Assembly (NCBI RefSeq): GCF_023702675.1
Contig: NZ_CP098478.1
Coordinates: 434,001 to 498,000 of the forward strand
Length of the DNA stretch: 64,000 bases
Direction of reading: 5' to 3'
Origin: Acinetobacter sp. C26M
Lineage (GTDB): Bacteria; Pseudomonadota; Gammaproteobacteria; Pseudomonadales; Moraxellaceae
Shown in pieces: positions 1-9,964 of this stretch. Both the position numbers and the translations under genes were made by a program. Under the pieces are notes generated by a model. The model had not been told where the DNA came from. It saw only the letters and a list, made by a program, of their open reading frames with translations, and searched no databases. Numbering within the stretch: position 1 is the first letter of the stretch; each line of letters starts with the position of its first letter.

Positions 1-65
1 TTGCTCGTAAGACAATTGCTCGTATTAAGACACTCCTTACCGAAAAACAGGGGAACGGACAATGA
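1..65 (+). CDS. rpmC: 50S ribosomal protein L29, C-terminal fragment
   Basis: Only the last 20 codons and the stop are inside the window. The frame gives the basic tail [20 protein letters not shown] and stops in a TGA that overlaps the ATG of the next gene (ATGA), the arrangement expected for rpmC-rpsQ in the S10/spc operon. L29 binds 23S rRNA next to the peptide exit tunnel. The 5' part lies upstream of the window. The call rests on position and on the basic C-terminus. Confidence 0.85.
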   Translation, partial: ARKTIARIKTLLTEKQGNGQ

Positions 66-319
66 GTGAAAAAACAGTCCGCACGTTAACCGGCAAAGTC
101 GTAAGCGACAAAATGGACAAGTCTATTGTTGTGCTTATTGAACGCCGCGTTCAACACCCGTTGTATGGCAAATCAATCCGCCGTTCAACTAAATTACACG
201 CTCATGATGAGAACAATGTTGCTAAATTAGGCGACTTGGTAACCATCAAAGAAAGCCGCCCAATTTCTAAAACTAAAGCTTGGACTTTAGTGGAAGTAGT
301 TGAAGCTGCTGCTGAGTAA
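62..319 (+). CDS. rpsQ: 30S ribosomal protein S17
   Basis: This 85-residue protein is a full-length S17. It opens with the conserved [16 protein letters not shown] stretch of the OB fold and has the VQHPLYGK loop near residues 31-38. S17 is a primary binder of 16S rRNA helices in the small-subunit body. Its ATG overlaps the rpmC stop, so the two are translationally coupled. About 90 bp separate it from rplN, longer than the other gaps in this operon. Confidence 0.97.
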   Translation: MSEKTVRTLTGKVVSDKMDKSIVVLIERRVQHPLYGKSIRRSTKLHAHDENNVAKLGDLVTIKESRPISKTKAWTLVEVVEAAAE

Positions 320-411
320 TTAGACGTTCTTGTTGCATCATCGGACAATTTCGAGTACTCTTTGAGCCTTTCGAAATTGTGACCGGTGATGCTCGGTTTT
401 GGAGTAGGGCA

Positions 412-780
412 ATGATTCAAACCGAAAGTATGCTCGACGTAGCAGACAATAGTGGTGCACGCCGCGTACAATGTATTAAAGTACTTGGTGGTTCACACCG
501 TCGTTATGCTTCAGTTGGCGATATTATTAAAGTTACTGTAAAAGAAGCAATTCCACGCGCACGTGTTAAAAAAGGTGACGTGATGAATGCTGTAGTTGTT
601 CGTACAAAATTCGGCATCCGTCGTCCAGACGGTTCAGTTATTCGTTTCGACGATAACGCAGCTGTTATTTTGAACAACAACAAAGCTCCGATTGCGACTC
701 GTATCTTCGGACCAGTGACTCGTGAACTTCGTACTGAACAGTTCATGAAAATCATTTCATTGGCTCCTGAAGTTCTATAA
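412..780 (+). CDS. rplN: 50S ribosomal protein L14
   Basis: L14 is 122 residues. The start was placed at [17 protein letters not shown] rather than at an upstream in-frame start at 379, because this is the universal L14 N-terminus and the preceding 11 residues are not conserved. L14 sits at the subunit interface and forms bridges to 16S rRNA. The signature around [20 protein letters not shown] (residues 38-57) is intact. The gene is nine bases upstream of rplX in the spc operon. Confidence 0.97.
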   Translation: MIQTESMLDVADNSGARRVQCIKVLGGSHRRYASVGDIIKVTVKEAIPRARVKKGDVMNAVVVRTKFGIRRPDGSVIRFDDNAAVILNNNKAPIATRIFGPVTRELRTEQFMKIISLAPEVL

Positions 781-789
781 GAGGCAATC

Positions 790-1107
790 ATGGCTAAGAT
801 TAAAAAAGGCGATCAAGTAATTGTGATCGCAGGTAAAGAAAAAGGCAAACAAGGTATCGTTTTGTCTGTTTCTGAAGATCGAGTTAAGGTCGAAGGCCTT
901 AACTTAGTGAAGAAGCATCAAAAGCCAAACCGTGTAACTGGCGCTGAAGGCGGTATCGTTACTCAAGAGGCTACGCTTCATATTTCAAACGTGGCAATTT
1001 TTAATGCTACAACCCAAAAGGCTGACCGTATTGGTTACCAAGTGATTGATGGCGCGAAAACTCGTGTTTATAAATCAAATGGTGAATCAGTGGCGGTAGC
1101 GAAGTAA
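790..1107 (+). CDS. rplX: 50S ribosomal protein L24
   Basis: This 105-residue protein has the KOW motif of L24 ([19 protein letters not shown], residues 6-24). L24 initiates assembly of the 50S subunit by binding the 5' domain of 23S rRNA near the exit tunnel. A GAGG ribosome-binding site lies just before the ATG. Length and order between rplN and rplE are normal. Confidence 0.97.
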   Translation: MAKIKKGDQVIVIAGKEKGKQGIVLSVSEDRVKVEGLNLVKKHQKPNRVTGAEGGIVTQEATLHISNVAIFNATTQKADRIGYQVIDGAKTRVYKSNGESVAVAK

Positions 1108-1123
1108 TAGGTTGAAAAAGGCA

Positions 1124-1660
1124 ATGGCCAGACTTAAAGCACGTTACAACGATGAACTTAAAGCGAAGTTACAAGAAGAACTTAGCGTTAAGAATGTGAT
1201 GGATATTCCTCGCATCACAAAAATCACTCTTAACATGGGTGTAGGCGCAGCTGCAACTGATAAGAAATTATTAGATGGCGCTGTTGCTGATATGCAACTC
1301 ATTGCTGGTCAAAAACCAGTTGTGACACTTGCTCGTAAATCAATCGCTGGTTTCAAAATCCGTGATGGTTGGCCGATCGGTTGTAAAGTTACTTTACGCG
1401 GCGACCAAATGTACGAATTCTTGGATCGTTTGATCTCGATCGCTATCCCGCGTATCCGTGACTTCCGTGGTTTCTCTGCGAAATCATTTGATGGTCGTGG
1501 TAACTACTCTATGGGTTTAAAAGAGCAAATCGTTTTCCCTGAAATCGATTTTGACAAGATTGATCGTATCCGTGGTTTAGACATCACTATTACGACAACT
1601 GCTCGTAGCGATGACGAAGGCCGTGCGCTTATGCGTGCATTCGGCTTCCCGTTCAAATAA
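1124..1660 (+). CDS. rplE: 50S ribosomal protein L5
   Basis: L5 binds 5S rRNA and contacts the P-site tRNA and S13. The start was set at [13 protein letters not shown] (178 residues). An in-frame TTG at 1112 would add only four residues (MKKA) and is not needed. The family signatures are present, including [13 protein letters not shown] near the N-terminus and the [11 protein letters not shown] segment in the second half. The gene precedes rpsN by nine bases. Confidence 0.96.
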   Translation: MARLKARYNDELKAKLQEELSVKNVMDIPRITKITLNMGVGAAATDKKLLDGAVADMQLIAGQKPVVTLARKSIAGFKIRDGWPIGCKVTLRGDQMYEFLDRLISIAIPRIRDFRGFSAKSFDGRGNYSMGLKEQIVFPEIDFDKIDRIRGLDITITTTARSDDEGRALMRAFGFPFK

Positions 1661-1669
1661 GAGGTCGAT

Positions 1670-1975
1670 ATGGCTAAGAAAGGTATGATTAATCGCGAAT
1701 TGAAACGCGAAAAGACAGTTGCTAAATACGCTGCAAAACGTGCTGAATTAAAAGCAACGATTGCTAATGTAAATGCAAGTGACGAAGAACGTTTCGAAGC
1801 GACATTAAAGTTACAGGCATTGCCACGTAACGCATCTCCAGTACGTCTTCGTAACCGTTGTGGTTTAACTGGTCGTCCTCATGGTTACTTCCGTAAGTTC
1901 GGTTTAAGCCGTAACAAATTACGTGACACAGTAATGCAGGGTGATGTACCAGGCGTTGTTAAGGCAAGCTGGTAA
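1670..1975 (+). CDS. rpsN: 30S ribosomal protein S14, zinc-independent form
   Basis: S14 is 101 residues and belongs to the long form: the C-terminal half ([20 protein letters not shown]) has one cysteine instead of the two CxxC pairs of the short zinc-binding paralogue. It acts in the 30S head near the A site. It lies between rplE and rpsH, as is standard for the spc operon. Confidence 0.97.
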   Translation: MAKKGMINRELKREKTVAKYAAKRAELKATIANVNASDEERFEATLKLQALPRNASPVRLRNRCGLTGRPHGYFRKFGLSRNKLRDTVMQGDVPGVVKASW

Positions 1976-1986
1976 GGAGCGACTAA

Positions 1987-2382
1987 ATGAGTATGCAAGA
2001 TACCGTTGCCGACATGTTAACACGTGTTCGTAACGCACAAATGGCTAAGAAACAAACTGTTTCTATGCCTTCTTCTAAGTTGAAAGTTGCTATTGCAAAC
2101 GTACTTCAACAAGAAGGTTATATTTCAAACGTAGAAGTTGCTTCTGAAGAAACAAAATCTACTTTGACAATTACTTTAAAATATTTCGAAGGCAAACCAG
2201 TTATCGAAACCGTTAAGCGTGTAAGCCGTCCAGGTCTACGCCAATATCGCGGTAAAGATAAAATTCCTAGCGTTAAGCAAGGTTTAGGTATTGCAATTGT
2301 TTCTACAAGCAAAGGCATCATGACTGATCGCGCTGCACGTGCTGCGGGCGTTGGTGGTGAAGTTATTGCTTTTGTTTCTTAA
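1987..2382 (+). CDS. rpsH: 30S ribosomal protein S8
   Basis: S8 is 131 residues, beginning [18 protein letters not shown]. The C-terminal RNA-binding signature ([20 protein letters not shown]) is intact. S8 binds the central domain of 16S rRNA; in E. coli it also represses spc operon translation by binding mRNA at the rplE start. Whether that regulation holds here cannot be judged from the sequence alone. Confidence 0.97.
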   Translation: MSMQDTVADMLTRVRNAQMAKKQTVSMPSSKLKVAIANVLQQEGYISNVEVASEETKSTLTITLKYFEGKPVIETVKRVSRPGLRQYRGKDKIPSVKQGLGIAIVSTSKGIMTDRAARAAGVGGEVIAFVS

Positions 2383-2395
2383 TAGGTGATTCCTC

Positions 2396-2929
2396 ATGTC
2401 TCGTGTGGCTAAAGCCCCAGTAACTGTACCTAATGGTGTAACAGTTACTCAGAACGGCCGGCAGGTCGAAGTGAAAGGCAGCAAAGGTACATTGTCTTTC
2501 AACCTGCATGCGCTGGTCGAGCTAAAACAGGAAGAAGGTAAACTTCAACTTGCTCCAGCTAAAGAGTCGAAAGACGCTTGGATGCAAGCTGGTACTGCTC
2601 GCGCTGTATTGAACAACCTTGTAAAAGGTGTTAGCGAAGGCTTCGAACGTAAGTTACAGCTTGTTGGTGTTGGTTATAAAGCTGCGGTTAAGGGTACATC
2701 TGTAAACCTTAACCTTGGTTACTCACACCCGATTGACTACGCTTTACCTGAAGGTGTAACAGCGGAAACTCCAACTGCTACTGAAATCATTTTGAAATCA
2801 GCAAACAAGCAGTTGTTAGGTCAAGTGGCAGCGGAAATCCGTGCATACCGTTCTCCTGAACCATATAAAGGTAAAGGTGTTCGTTATTCGGATGAAGTTA
2901 TTCTTCGTAAAGAAGCTAAGAAGAAATAA
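2396..2929 (+). CDS. rplF: 50S ribosomal protein L6
   Basis: L6 is 177 residues with the expected two-fold repeat of alpha/beta domains and the C-terminal signature [20 protein letters not shown] (residues 154-173). It binds 23S rRNA near the sarcin-ricin loop, where translation factors dock. The next gene, rplR, starts 14 bases downstream. Confidence 0.97.
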   Translation: MSRVAKAPVTVPNGVTVTQNGRQVEVKGSKGTLSFNLHALVELKQEEGKLQLAPAKESKDAWMQAGTARAVLNNLVKGVSEGFERKLQLVGVGYKAAVKGTSVNLNLGYSHPIDYALPEGVTAETPTATEIILKSANKQLLGQVAAEIRAYRSPEPYKGKGVRYSDEVILRKEAKKK

Positions 2930-2943
2930 GGCGCGAGGTTCTT

Positions 2944-3294
2944 ATGAACGAAAAGAAACAAACCCGTTTGCGTCGTGCGAAAAGCACACGCTTGCACATT
3001 CGTGCATTGGGTGCGACTCGTTTGTGTGTAAACCGCACGCCGCGTCACATCTATGCGCAAGTTATTTCAGCAGATGGTGGAAAAGTTTTAGCGCAAGCTT
3101 CAACTTTAGATGCATCTTTGCGTAGCGGTACTACAGGTAATGTGGATGCAGCTACGAAAGTTGGTGCTTTGATCGCAGAACGTGCTAAAGCAGCTGGTGT
3201 TACCAAAGTTGCATTTGACCGTTCTGGTTTTAAATATCATGGTCGTATCAAAGCCTTGGCTGATGCTGCTCGTGAAGGCGGCTTGGAGTTCTAA
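2944..3294 (+). CDS. rplR: 50S ribosomal protein L18
   Basis: L18 is 116 residues and recruits 5S rRNA to the large subunit together with L5. It has the basic N-terminal tail ([19 protein letters not shown]) and ends with the conserved [19 protein letters not shown] segment. Its stop is followed immediately by the rpsE start, suggesting coupled translation. Confidence 0.97.
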   Translation: MNEKKQTRLRRAKSTRLHIRALGATRLCVNRTPRHIYAQVISADGGKVLAQASTLDASLRSGTTGNVDAATKVGALIAERAKAAGVTKVAFDRSGFKYHGRIKALADAAREGGLEF

Positions 3295-3296
3295 TC

Positions 3297-3794
3297 ATGG
3301 CGAAAGTTGAACAAAACGAAGGTCTCGTTGAAAAGCTGGTTGCCGTTGATCGTGTAGCCAAGGTTGTTAAAGGTGGTCGTATCTTCTCTTTCACAGCATT
3401 AACTGTTGTGGGCGATGGTAATGGTCGTGTAGGTTTTGGTCGTGGTAAAGCACGTGAAGTTCCAGCTGCTATTTCTAAAGCACTTGAAGCTGCTCGTCGT
3501 AACATGATCACTGTAGACCTTGCGGGTACTACTTTACAACACCCTGTGAATGCTCGTCATGGCGCAAGCCGTGTATACATGCAACCTGCTTCAGAAGGTA
3601 CTGGCGTAATTGCTGGTGGCGCTATGCGTGCTGTTCTTGAAGCTGCAGGTGTACATAACGTACTTGCTAAATGTTATGGTTCTACAAATGCTGCTAACGT
3701 AGTAAACGCAACTTTCAAAGGTTTGCGTGATATGACTTCTCCTGAGAAAGTCGCTGCGAAACGTGGTCTTTCAGTAGAACAAATTCAAGGGTAA
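3297..3794 (+). CDS. rpsE: 30S ribosomal protein S5
   Basis: S5 is 165 residues. The N-terminal double-stranded-RNA-binding domain ([20 protein letters not shown], residues 18-37) and the [17 protein letters not shown] loop are intact. S5 helps set decoding fidelity; changes in its loop give spectinomycin resistance in E. coli, and nothing here looks like a deletion of that loop. Confidence 0.97.
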   Translation: MAKVEQNEGLVEKLVAVDRVAKVVKGGRIFSFTALTVVGDGNGRVGFGRGKAREVPAAISKALEAARRNMITVDLAGTTLQHPVNARHGASRVYMQPASEGTGVIAGGAMRAVLEAAGVHNVLAKCYGSTNAANVVNATFKGLRDMTSPEKVAAKRGLSVEQIQG

Positions 3795-3800
3795 TCAATC

Positions 3801-3977
3801 ATGAAAACGATTAAAGTTACCCAGACTAAATCTTCTTCGCATCGTTTAAAAAATCATAAACTTTGCCTTAAAGGTTTAGGTCTGCGTCGTATTGGTCATA
3901 CTGTAGAAGTGCAAGATACGCCTTCTAACCGTGGTATGGTCAACAAAGTTTACTATATGGTTAGTGTAGAGGAATAA
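3801..3977 (+). CDS. rpmD: 50S ribosomal protein L30
   Basis: This short gene encodes 58 residues beginning [17 protein letters not shown]. It carries the L30 core [20 protein letters not shown] and ends YYMVSVEE. It sits between rpsE and rplO, the conserved position, with three bases before the rplO ATG. Confidence 0.96.
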   Translation: MKTIKVTQTKSSSHRLKNHKLCLKGLGLRRIGHTVEVQDTPSNRGMVNKVYYMVSVEE

Positions 3978-3980
3978 GCC

Positions 3981-4421
3981 ATGACTCTGCGTTTAAATGA
4001 ACTTGCACCTGCAGAAGGTGCTAAGCGTGATAACCGTCGTTTAGGCCGTGGTATCGGTTCTGGCGTTGGTAAGACTGGTGGCCGTGGTGTCAAAGGTCAA
4101 AACTCACGTAAAAGTGGTGGTACTCGTCCGGGCTTTGAAGGCGGTCAAACTGCGTTATATCGTCGTTTGCCTAAATTCGGTTTCACTAGCCAAATCGCTT
4201 TGAAAACTGCTGAAGTACGTTTGTCTGAGTTGAATAAAGTTGAAGGTGATGTTGTTAGCCTTGAAACTTTAAAAGCTGCGAATGTTGTTCGTCGTGACCA
4301 AATTCGTGCTCGCATCGTTCTTTCTGGTGAAATCACTCGCGCATTCACTGTTAAAGGTGTTGTGTTGACTAAAGGCGCTAAAGCTGCTGTTGAAGCTGCT
4401 GGCGGTAAAGTCGAGGAGTAA
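3981..4421 (+). CDS. rplO: 50S ribosomal protein L15
   Basis: L15 is 146 residues. The glycine/arginine-rich N-terminal extension ([17 protein letters not shown], residues 21-37) that threads into 23S rRNA is present, followed by the globular C-terminal domain. A GAGGAG near its stop codon provides the ribosome-binding site for secY. Confidence 0.97.
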   Translation: MTLRLNELAPAEGAKRDNRRLGRGIGSGVGKTGGRGVKGQNSRKSGGTRPGFEGGQTALYRRLPKFGFTSQIALKTAEVRLSELNKVEGDVVSLETLKAANVVRRDQIRARIVLSGEITRAFTVKGVVLTKGAKAAVEAAGGKVEE

Positions 4422-4427
4422 TCTCGA

Positions 4428-5786
4428 GTGTCTATGACTCCTAGTTCTACTGGTCATGTAAACATGATGAAAGGCCAACCATTTCATGTGAAATACCGTG
4501 AAATTATTCGTCGATTAATGTTTTTGATTGGCGCGTTATTGGTCTTTCGACTAGGAGCGCATATTCCGTTGCCGGGGATTGATAATGTAGCACTAGCTCA
4601 GTTTTTTAAAGCTAATGAAGGTACCTTCTTAGGTTTATTTAACATGTTCTCTGGTGGTGCATTAGAACGCATGTCGATTCTAGCGTTAGGGATTATGCCG
4701 TACATTTCTGCATCGATTATCGTGCAGTTAATGTCTACGGTAGTTCCTTCGCTAGAAGCTTTGAAAAAAGAAGGCGAGCAAGGCAAGCGTAAGATCAATC
4801 AATATACACGCTACGGCACCTTATTTCTTGCACTCGTGCAAGGTGTAGGGATGTGTGCTGGCCTGATTAGTCAAGGTATTACCTTAACTTCAGGCTTAGC
4901 ATTCTACGTTCCAGCAGTAACTTCGTTAGTTGCGGGAACAATGTTCTTGATGTGGTTGGGCGAGCAAATTACCGAACGTGGTGTTGGTAATGGTATCTCG
5001 ATGATCATTTTTGCGGGTATTGTGGCAGGTTTGCCAAATCTCGTAATTCAGTCGTTTACGTCTGTACAAAATGGTCAAGGTAGTTTAATTGGTTTAGCTG
5101 TATTCGGTTTACTCTCATTAGCCGTTTTAGCTGCGATTGTGTTTATTGAAAAAGCACAGCGTCGTATTCCAGTGAACTATGCACAGAAGCAGCAAGGTCG
5201 TCGCGTATTTACTGCACAGCAAACACACTTACCGTTAAAAATTAACATGGCAGGTGTTATTCCAGCAATTTTTGCAAGCTCATTGTTATTATTTCCAGCG
5301 AGTTTGGGACAATGGTTAGGAAGTGCTGATCCAAATGCAGGGATTGTGAAACGTAGCTTACAAGATCTGGCATTGGTGTTATCGCCTGGACAGCCGTTGT
5401 ATTTAATGCTCTTTGGCGCGTTAATTATCTTCTTCTGTTATTTCTATACTGCGCTAGTATTTAGCCCGAAAGAAGTATCAGAGAATTTAAAGCGTAGCGG
5501 GGCATATGTGCCTGGTATCCGCCCAGGTGAGCAAACGGCTCGTTATTTAGATCATATTCTTAACCGTTTGACCTTCATTGGTGCAATCTACATTACCGTA
5601 GTGTGTTTAATGCCTATGGTGCTACAGAGTTCGTTCGGTATTCCATTCCATCTGGGTGGGACATCTTTACTGATTGTAGTGGTAGTGGTAATGGACTTTA
5701 TGGCGCAACTCCAAGCGCACCTTACTTCGCATCAGTATGATAATCAAACGTTAATGAGAAAAACGACTGCTCATCCTAAGGGATAA
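4428..5786 (+). CDS. secY: Protein translocase subunit SecY
   Basis: SecY is the central channel of the Sec translocon in the inner membrane. The 452-residue protein has the family length and about ten hydrophobic segments, with conserved stretches such as [13 protein letters not shown] and the PG-rich cytoplasmic loop around [12 protein letters not shown] chose the GTG start at 4428 because GAGGAG (4413-4418) lies nine bases upstream; the ATG two codons later would be too far from it. It is the last large gene of the spc operon. Confidence 0.97.
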   Translation: MSMTPSSTGHVNMMKGQPFHVKYREIIRRLMFLIGALLVFRLGAHIPLPGIDNVALAQFFKANEGTFLGLFNMFSGGALERMSILALGIMPYISASIIVQLMSTVVPSLEALKKEGEQGKRKINQYTRYGTLFLALVQGVGMCAGLISQGITLTSGLAFYVPAVTSLVAGTMFLMWLGEQITERGVGNGISMIIFAGIVAGLPNLVIQSFTSVQNGQGSLIGLAVFGLLSLAVLAAIVFIEKAQRRIPVNYAQKQQGRRVFTAQQTHLPLKINMAGVIPAIFASSLLLFPASLGQWLGSADPNAGIVKRSLQDLALVLSPGQPLYLMLFGALIIFFCYFYTALVFSPKEVSENLKRSGAYVPGIRPGEQTARYLDHILNRLTFIGAIYITVVCLMPMVLQSSFGIPFHLGGTSLLIVVVVVMDFMAQLQAHLTSHQYDNQTLMRKTTAHPKG

Positions 5787-5807
5787 GCGCACTTAGAAGG
5801 TTTCATC

Positions 5808-5924
5808 ATGAAAGTACAAGCTTCTGTAAAGAAAATTTGTGGTAGCTGTAAAGTTATCCGTCGTAATGGGGTTATTCGCGTAATTTGTAGCGCAGAACCT
5901 CGTCATAAGCAGCGTCAAGGTTAA
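5808..5924 (+). CDS. rpmJ: 50S ribosomal protein L36, zinc-binding form
   Basis: The gene encodes 38 residues beginning [19 protein letters not shown]. Cys11, Cys14, Cys27 and His33 form the zinc site of the C+ form of L36. It follows secY by 21 bases, its standard location at the end of the spc operon. Confidence 0.96.
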
Positions 5925-5969
5925 TTTAATTAAGACCTGTTGATTTCAGTAGGCTAATTAGGTTATTAT

Positions 5970-5996
5970 CCGCCCCTCAAGATTTTTGTGGGGCGG
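5970..5996 (+). terminator. GC-rich hairpin between rpmJ and rpsM
   Basis: CCGCCCC (5970-5976) pairs with GGGGCGG (5990-5996) around a 13-base loop. It lies between the spc and alpha operons. No T-run follows, so it may be an attenuator, an RNA-processing hairpin or part of the alpha-operon leader rather than a full terminator. The role is inferred from position. Confidence 0.45.
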
Positions 5997-6031
5997 TTGA
6001 TTATCTTGACTGCCTTTTTGGAGAAAATTGA

Positions 6032-6388
6032 ATGGCTCGTATTGCCGGTGTAAACATTCCGGATAACAAGCATGCTGTTATCTCTCTCACGTATATTTTT
6101 GGTGTAGGTCGCCACACTGCTAAGAACATCTTGGCTGCTGTAGGTATCACTGAAACTACAAAGATTCGTGAATTAGATGATGCTCAGCTTGATGCGATTC
6201 GTGCAGAAGTTGCTAAGGTTCCGACCGAAGGTGATTTACGTCGCGAAATTTCCATGAACATTAAACGTTTAATGGATTTAGGCTGCTACCGCGGTCTTCG
6301 TCATCGTCGCAGCTTGCCTGTTCGCGGACAACGCACCAAAACTAACGCACGTACCCGTAAAGGTCCGCGCAAACCGATTAAGAAATAA
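6032..6388 (+). CDS. rpsM: 30S ribosomal protein S13
   Basis: S13 is 118 residues, in the 30S head, contacting the P-site tRNA and L5. It begins [19 protein letters not shown] and carries the signature [20 protein letters not shown] (residues 90-109). A GGAG ribosome-binding site precedes the ATG. It is the first gene of the alpha operon. Confidence 0.97.
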   Translation: MARIAGVNIPDNKHAVISLTYIFGVGRHTAKNILAAVGITETTKIRELDDAQLDAIRAEVAKVPTEGDLRREISMNIKRLMDLGCYRGLRHRRSLPVRGQRTKTNARTRKGPRKPIKK

Positions 6389-6407
6389 GATTTCTGGAAG
6401 CTAAAAG

Positions 6408-6794
6408 ATGGCTAAAGATACTCGCGCACGCAAGAAGGTCACTCGTACCGTCTCTGAAGGTGTCGCACACATTCACGCTTCTTTTAATAACACCATTGTT
6501 ACGATTACCGATCGTCAAGGTAATGCATTGGCTTGGGCTACCTCAGGTGGACAAGGCTTCCGTGGATCACGTAAATCAACACCGTTTGCTGCTCAGGTAG
6601 CTGCTGAAGTTGCTGGTAAAGCTGCTTTAGATTACGGTTTGAAAAACTTGGACGTCCTTGTAAAAGGTCCTGGTCCTGGTCGTGAATCTGCGGTTCGTGC
6701 ATTAGGTGCAGTGGGTTATAAAATTAACAGCATTACCGATGTGACTCCAATTCCGCACAACGGTTGCCGTCCACCTAAAAAACGTCGCGTGTAA
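6408..6794 (+). CDS. rpsK: 30S ribosomal protein S11
   Basis: S11 is 128 residues and forms the platform of the 30S subunit near the E site. It has the conserved [13 protein letters not shown] segment and ends with the strongly conserved [18 protein letters not shown] tail. Twelve bases separate it from rpsD. Confidence 0.97.
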   Translation: MAKDTRARKKVTRTVSEGVAHIHASFNNTIVTITDRQGNALAWATSGGQGFRGSRKSTPFAAQVAAEVAGKAALDYGLKNLDVLVKGPGPGRESAVRALGAVGYKINSITDVTPIPHNGCRPPKKRRV

Positions 6795-6806
6795 GGAGAA
6801 ACATTC

Positions 6807-7433
6807 ATGGCTCGTTATATTGGTCCAAAATGCAAACTCTCTCGCCGCGAAGGGACAGACCTGCAATTAAAATCTGGCGTTAAACCATTTGACGTTAAGA
6901 CTAAAAAACATGCTAAAGCTCCTGGCCAACATGGCGGAGCTCGTGGTAGCAAACAATCAGAGTACTCACTACAATTACGTGAAAAACAAAAAGTACGTCG
7001 TATGTACGGTGTGTTAGAGCGTCAATTTAGTAACTACTACAAAGAAGCTGCTCGTGTGAAAGGCGCAACAGGTGAAAACTTGTTGAAATTGCTTGAAAGC
7101 CGTCTTGATAACGTTGTTTATCGCATGGGTTTTGGTTCTACACGTGCAGAAGCTCGTCAGTTAGTATCTCACCGTAGCATCACTTTGAACGGTCGTCGTG
7201 TTAACATTGCATCTATCCAAGTTAAAGCTGGTGATGTAATTGCAGTACACGAAGGCGCTAAACAACAATTACGTATTAAAAACGCAATTGAATTAGCTGC
7301 TCAACGTGGTATCCCTGCTTGGATGGAAATTGACCATTCTAAGTTAGAAGGTACGTTTAAAGCTGCACCAGATCGTTCTGATTTACCTGCTGAAATCAAC
7401 GAAAGCTTGATTGTAGAATTGTATTCTAAATAA
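6807..7433 (+). CDS. rpsD: 30S ribosomal protein S4
   Basis: S4 is 208 residues. It begins [19 protein letters not shown], and the S4 RNA-binding domain spans about residues 98-160 ([20 protein letters not shown]). S4 nucleates 30S assembly and, in E. coli, represses the alpha operon by binding its leader; the hairpin upstream of rpsM is a candidate for such a site, which is inference only. Confidence 0.97.
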   Translation: MARYIGPKCKLSRREGTDLQLKSGVKPFDVKTKKHAKAPGQHGGARGSKQSEYSLQLREKQKVRRMYGVLERQFSNYYKEAARVKGATGENLLKLLESRLDNVVYRMGFGSTRAEARQLVSHRSITLNGRRVNIASIQVKAGDVIAVHEGAKQQLRIKNAIELAAQRGIPAWMEIDHSKLEGTFKAAPDRSDLPAEINESLIVELYSK

Positions 7434-7451
7434 TCCTTGAGGTAGCAATAA

Positions 7452-8459
7452 ATGACGCGTACTGCAAACGAGTTTCTAACTCCGCAAGCGATCAAGGTCG
7501 AAGCGGTGAGCGGGACCTCGGCAAAAGTGATTCTGGAACCTTTAGAGCGTGGCTTTGGTCATACTCTAGGTAATGCTTTACGTCGCATTCTATTGTCTTC
7601 TTTACCTGGCGCTGCTGTGGTTGAAGTAGAAATAGAAGGTGTCGAGCACGAGTACAGTACTTTAGAAGGCTTGCAGCAGGACATCGTCGAGCTCTTGCTG
7701 AACCTAAAAGGATTGTCTATTAAGCTGTTCGATCAAAATGAAGCATATTTGACATTAGAGAAACAAGGGGCGGGTGACGTAACTGCAGCTGACCTTCGTT
7801 TACCTCATAATGTTGAAGTGGTTAACCCTGATCATTTAATCGGTACTTTGAGTTCAACTGGTTCATTAAAAATGCGCCTTAAAGTTGCTCAAGGTCGTGG
7901 CTATGAAACATCTGACTCACGTTTCCCTGAAGGTGAAACACGTCCTGTAGGTCGTTTACAGTTAGATGCTTCTTATAGTCCAATCAAGCGTGTTTCATAC
8001 ACAGTAGAAAATGCTCGTGTTGAACAACGTACCGATCTTGATAAGTTAGTGATCGATCTTGAGACTAACGGAACTGTTGATCCAGAAGAAGCAATCCGCA
8101 AAGCGGCAACAATCTTGCAACAACAAATTGCAATTTTTGTTGATCTTCAGAAAGATCAAACTCCTGTTGCTCAAGAGCCTCGCGAAGAAGTTGACCCAAT
8201 CTTGCTTCGTCCAGTAGATGATCTCGAGCTAACTGTTCGTTCTGCTAACTGTTTGAAGGCAGAAAATATTTACTACATTGGTGATCTTGTTCAACGTACT
8301 GAAGTGGAGTTGTTAAAAACTCCTAACTTAGGTAAAAAATCGTTAACAGAGATCAAAGATGTTTTGGCATCGAAAGGTTTACAACTCGGCATGCGTTTAG
8401 AGAACTGGCCACCAGCTAGTCTCCGTATGGATGACCGTTTTGCCTATCGTAGCCGTTAA
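7452..8459 (+). CDS. rpoA: RNA polymerase alpha subunit
   Basis: The 335-residue protein has both domains: the N-terminal assembly domain ([20 protein letters not shown] near residues 34-53) and the C-terminal DNA/activator-contact domain from about residue 250 ([20 protein letters not shown]). The two are joined by an acidic linker. It scaffolds beta and beta-prime assembly and reads UP elements. It sits between rpsD and rplQ as in other gammaproteobacteria. Confidence 0.98.
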   Translation: MTRTANEFLTPQAIKVEAVSGTSAKVILEPLERGFGHTLGNALRRILLSSLPGAAVVEVEIEGVEHEYSTLEGLQQDIVELLLNLKGLSIKLFDQNEAYLTLEKQGAGDVTAADLRLPHNVEVVNPDHLIGTLSSTGSLKMRLKVAQGRGYETSDSRFPEGETRPVGRLQLDASYSPIKRVSYTVENARVEQRTDLDKLVIDLETNGTVDPEEAIRKAATILQQQIAIFVDLQKDQTPVAQEPREEVDPILLRPVDDLELTVRSANCLKAENIYYIGDLVQRTEVELLKTPNLGKKSLTEIKDVLASKGLQLGMRLENWPPASLRMDDRFAYRSR

Positions 8460-8477
8460 TTAAGTAGGACTATCACC

Positions 8478-8843
8478 ATGCGTCATCGTAATAGTGGTGT
8501 GAAATTAGGCCGTACCAGCAGCCACCGTAAGGCGTTGTTTCAAAATTTAACGAATGCTTTAGTTGAGCATGAGTTAATTAAAACAACTTTACCTAAAGCG
8601 AAAGAACTTCGCCGCGTTGCTGAGCCTTTAATCACTTTAGCTAAAAACGATACAGTAGCAAACCGTCGTTTAGCGTTTGCTCGTACTCGTTCTGCAGCAA
8701 CTGTTGGTAAATTATTTACCGTTCTTGGCCCTCGTTACAAAGAACGTAACGGCGGTTATCTTCGTGTTCTTAAAGCGGGCTTCCGTGCAGGTGATGCTGC
8801 ACCGATGGCTTACGTTGAACTCGTTGACCGTGAAGTAAAATAA
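8478..8843 (+). CDS. rplQ: 50S ribosomal protein L17
   Basis: L17 is 121 residues beginning [20 protein letters not shown], with the conserved [20 protein letters not shown] segment. It is the last gene of the alpha operon; a strong intrinsic terminator follows its stop by about 30 bases. Confidence 0.97.
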   Translation: MRHRNSGVKLGRTSSHRKALFQNLTNALVEHELIKTTLPKAKELRRVAEPLITLAKNDTVANRRLAFARTRSAATVGKLFTVLGPRYKERNGGYLRVLKAGFRAGDAAPMAYVELVDREVK

Positions 8844-8874
8844 TACTTCTACGTGTAGAACAGTCAGTTGTTCC

Positions 8875-8906
8875 AAAAAAGACCGGTGTAATAGCCGGTC
8901 TTTTTT
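8875..8906 (+). terminator. Intrinsic terminator of the alpha operon
   Basis: GACCGG (8881-8886) pairs with CCGGTC (8895-8900), flanked by six A on the left and six T on the right. It lies just after rplQ and closes the ribosomal protein block. Confidence 0.92.
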
Positions 8907-9064
8907 ATTATTTAATATTTAAAGAAGATCGCTTTCAGCTTTAAAAAGCTATTAATTTCTGTCTAAATCGTTATGAGCTGGTTAGATAGACTCATGATTT
9001 TCATATTTATAAAGTATGATTAAAACTCAAAGAACGAAAAACAAATTTAATTTAAAGGCGGAAA

Positions 9065-9631
9065 ATGAAAATTTTCGGGTTCATATCTATTATTTTAGGA
9101 CTAATCATTTCTATGCATACATCAGCTAATCCAACCTTCTCAAATGAGCTATTAATTAAAGCAAAGAATGGTGATTCATCAGCGCAATTAGAATTAGCAG
9201 ACGTTTATATACATGGCTATGGGATTGATGAAGATGAGGTTCAAGCTGAATCTTGGGCGATGAAGTCTGCTGAAAATGGTAATGTAAATGCTATGTATTG
9301 GCTAGGCGACGGGTATGCAACATATGCAGGTTTGGTTGAAGATACAGATCCTATAGATGCTGAAGATCATTATAAAAAAGCGTTTGTTTGGTTTTTAAAG
9401 GGATCAGAACTCGATCATATTGATTCTATGGTTGGCTTAGCTAGGTTATATCGTAATGGTGAGGGTGTTACAAAAAATATTGAGCAAGCATTAGATTTAC
9501 TTAAAAAATCTGCTGCTAGAGGAAGTAAAGAGGCCATGAGAGAGATGGAGTTTATGTATCAATATGGAATAGGCGTAGAACAAAATTTAGATACTGCAAA
9601 ATTTTGGGAAGATAAAGCAAATGCTAATTAA
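9065..9631 (+). CDS. Secreted Sel1-repeat protein
   Basis: The 188-residue protein starts with a hydrophobic signal peptide of about 22 residues ending SANP, so it is probably periplasmic. The mature part is a series of Sel1-like helical repeats, recognisable as alternating A-x-Y/W-L-G and G-x-G-V/I-x-x-D/N positions (for example GYGIDEDEVQAESWAMKSAE and GEGVTKNIEQALDLLKKSA). Sel1 solenoids bind proteins or peptidoglycan-linked partners; the partner here is unknown. It stands alone after the ribosomal block, and its AT-rich codon use differs from the highly expressed genes before it. Confidence 0.85.
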   Translation: MKIFGFISIILGLIISMHTSANPTFSNELLIKAKNGDSSAQLELADVYIHGYGIDEDEVQAESWAMKSAENGNVNAMYWLGDGYATYAGLVEDTDPIDAEDHYKKAFVWFLKGSELDHIDSMVGLARLYRNGEGVTKNIEQALDLLKKSAARGSKEAMREMEFMYQYGIGVEQNLDTAKFWEDKANAN

Positions 9632-9964
9632 TCTATTTTAAGCTGTTGATTTCATTTTTGATATTTTTGTATGAGCCATTCAAGTATAAAACATTCTAGA
9701 ATGGTTTTCATTTTTATGAATGTTTTAAATATTATTTTTCTAATGAACCCGAGCAGATAAGTGCCTAAACACGGCTATCTTTTCTCTTAACTAAGAGCCT
9801 CTGATAAAAGAAATCCAAGCAAAAATTTCTAGATTTTTTACCCCTCAATTTTTTAAAAATGTCCCGAAGTGATATGAAAAAACCGATGAATGACCAAACT
9901 TGACATTGCGTATTGTCAAATTTGTGCTTTAATAAAGTCATGGTTTATACAGGGTATAAAAAAA
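9632..9964 (+). promoter_or_regulatory. AT-rich gap before almA with an operator-like inverted repeat
   Basis: This 333-base stretch has no gene. Near its end, TTGACA (9900-9905) and TGTCAA (9914-9919) form an inverted repeat with an 8-base spacer, about 45 bases upstream of the almA ATG. The symmetry looks like a dimeric repressor site. I cannot place a convincing -10 box for it. The rest is AT-rich with no clear structure. Confidence 0.5.
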
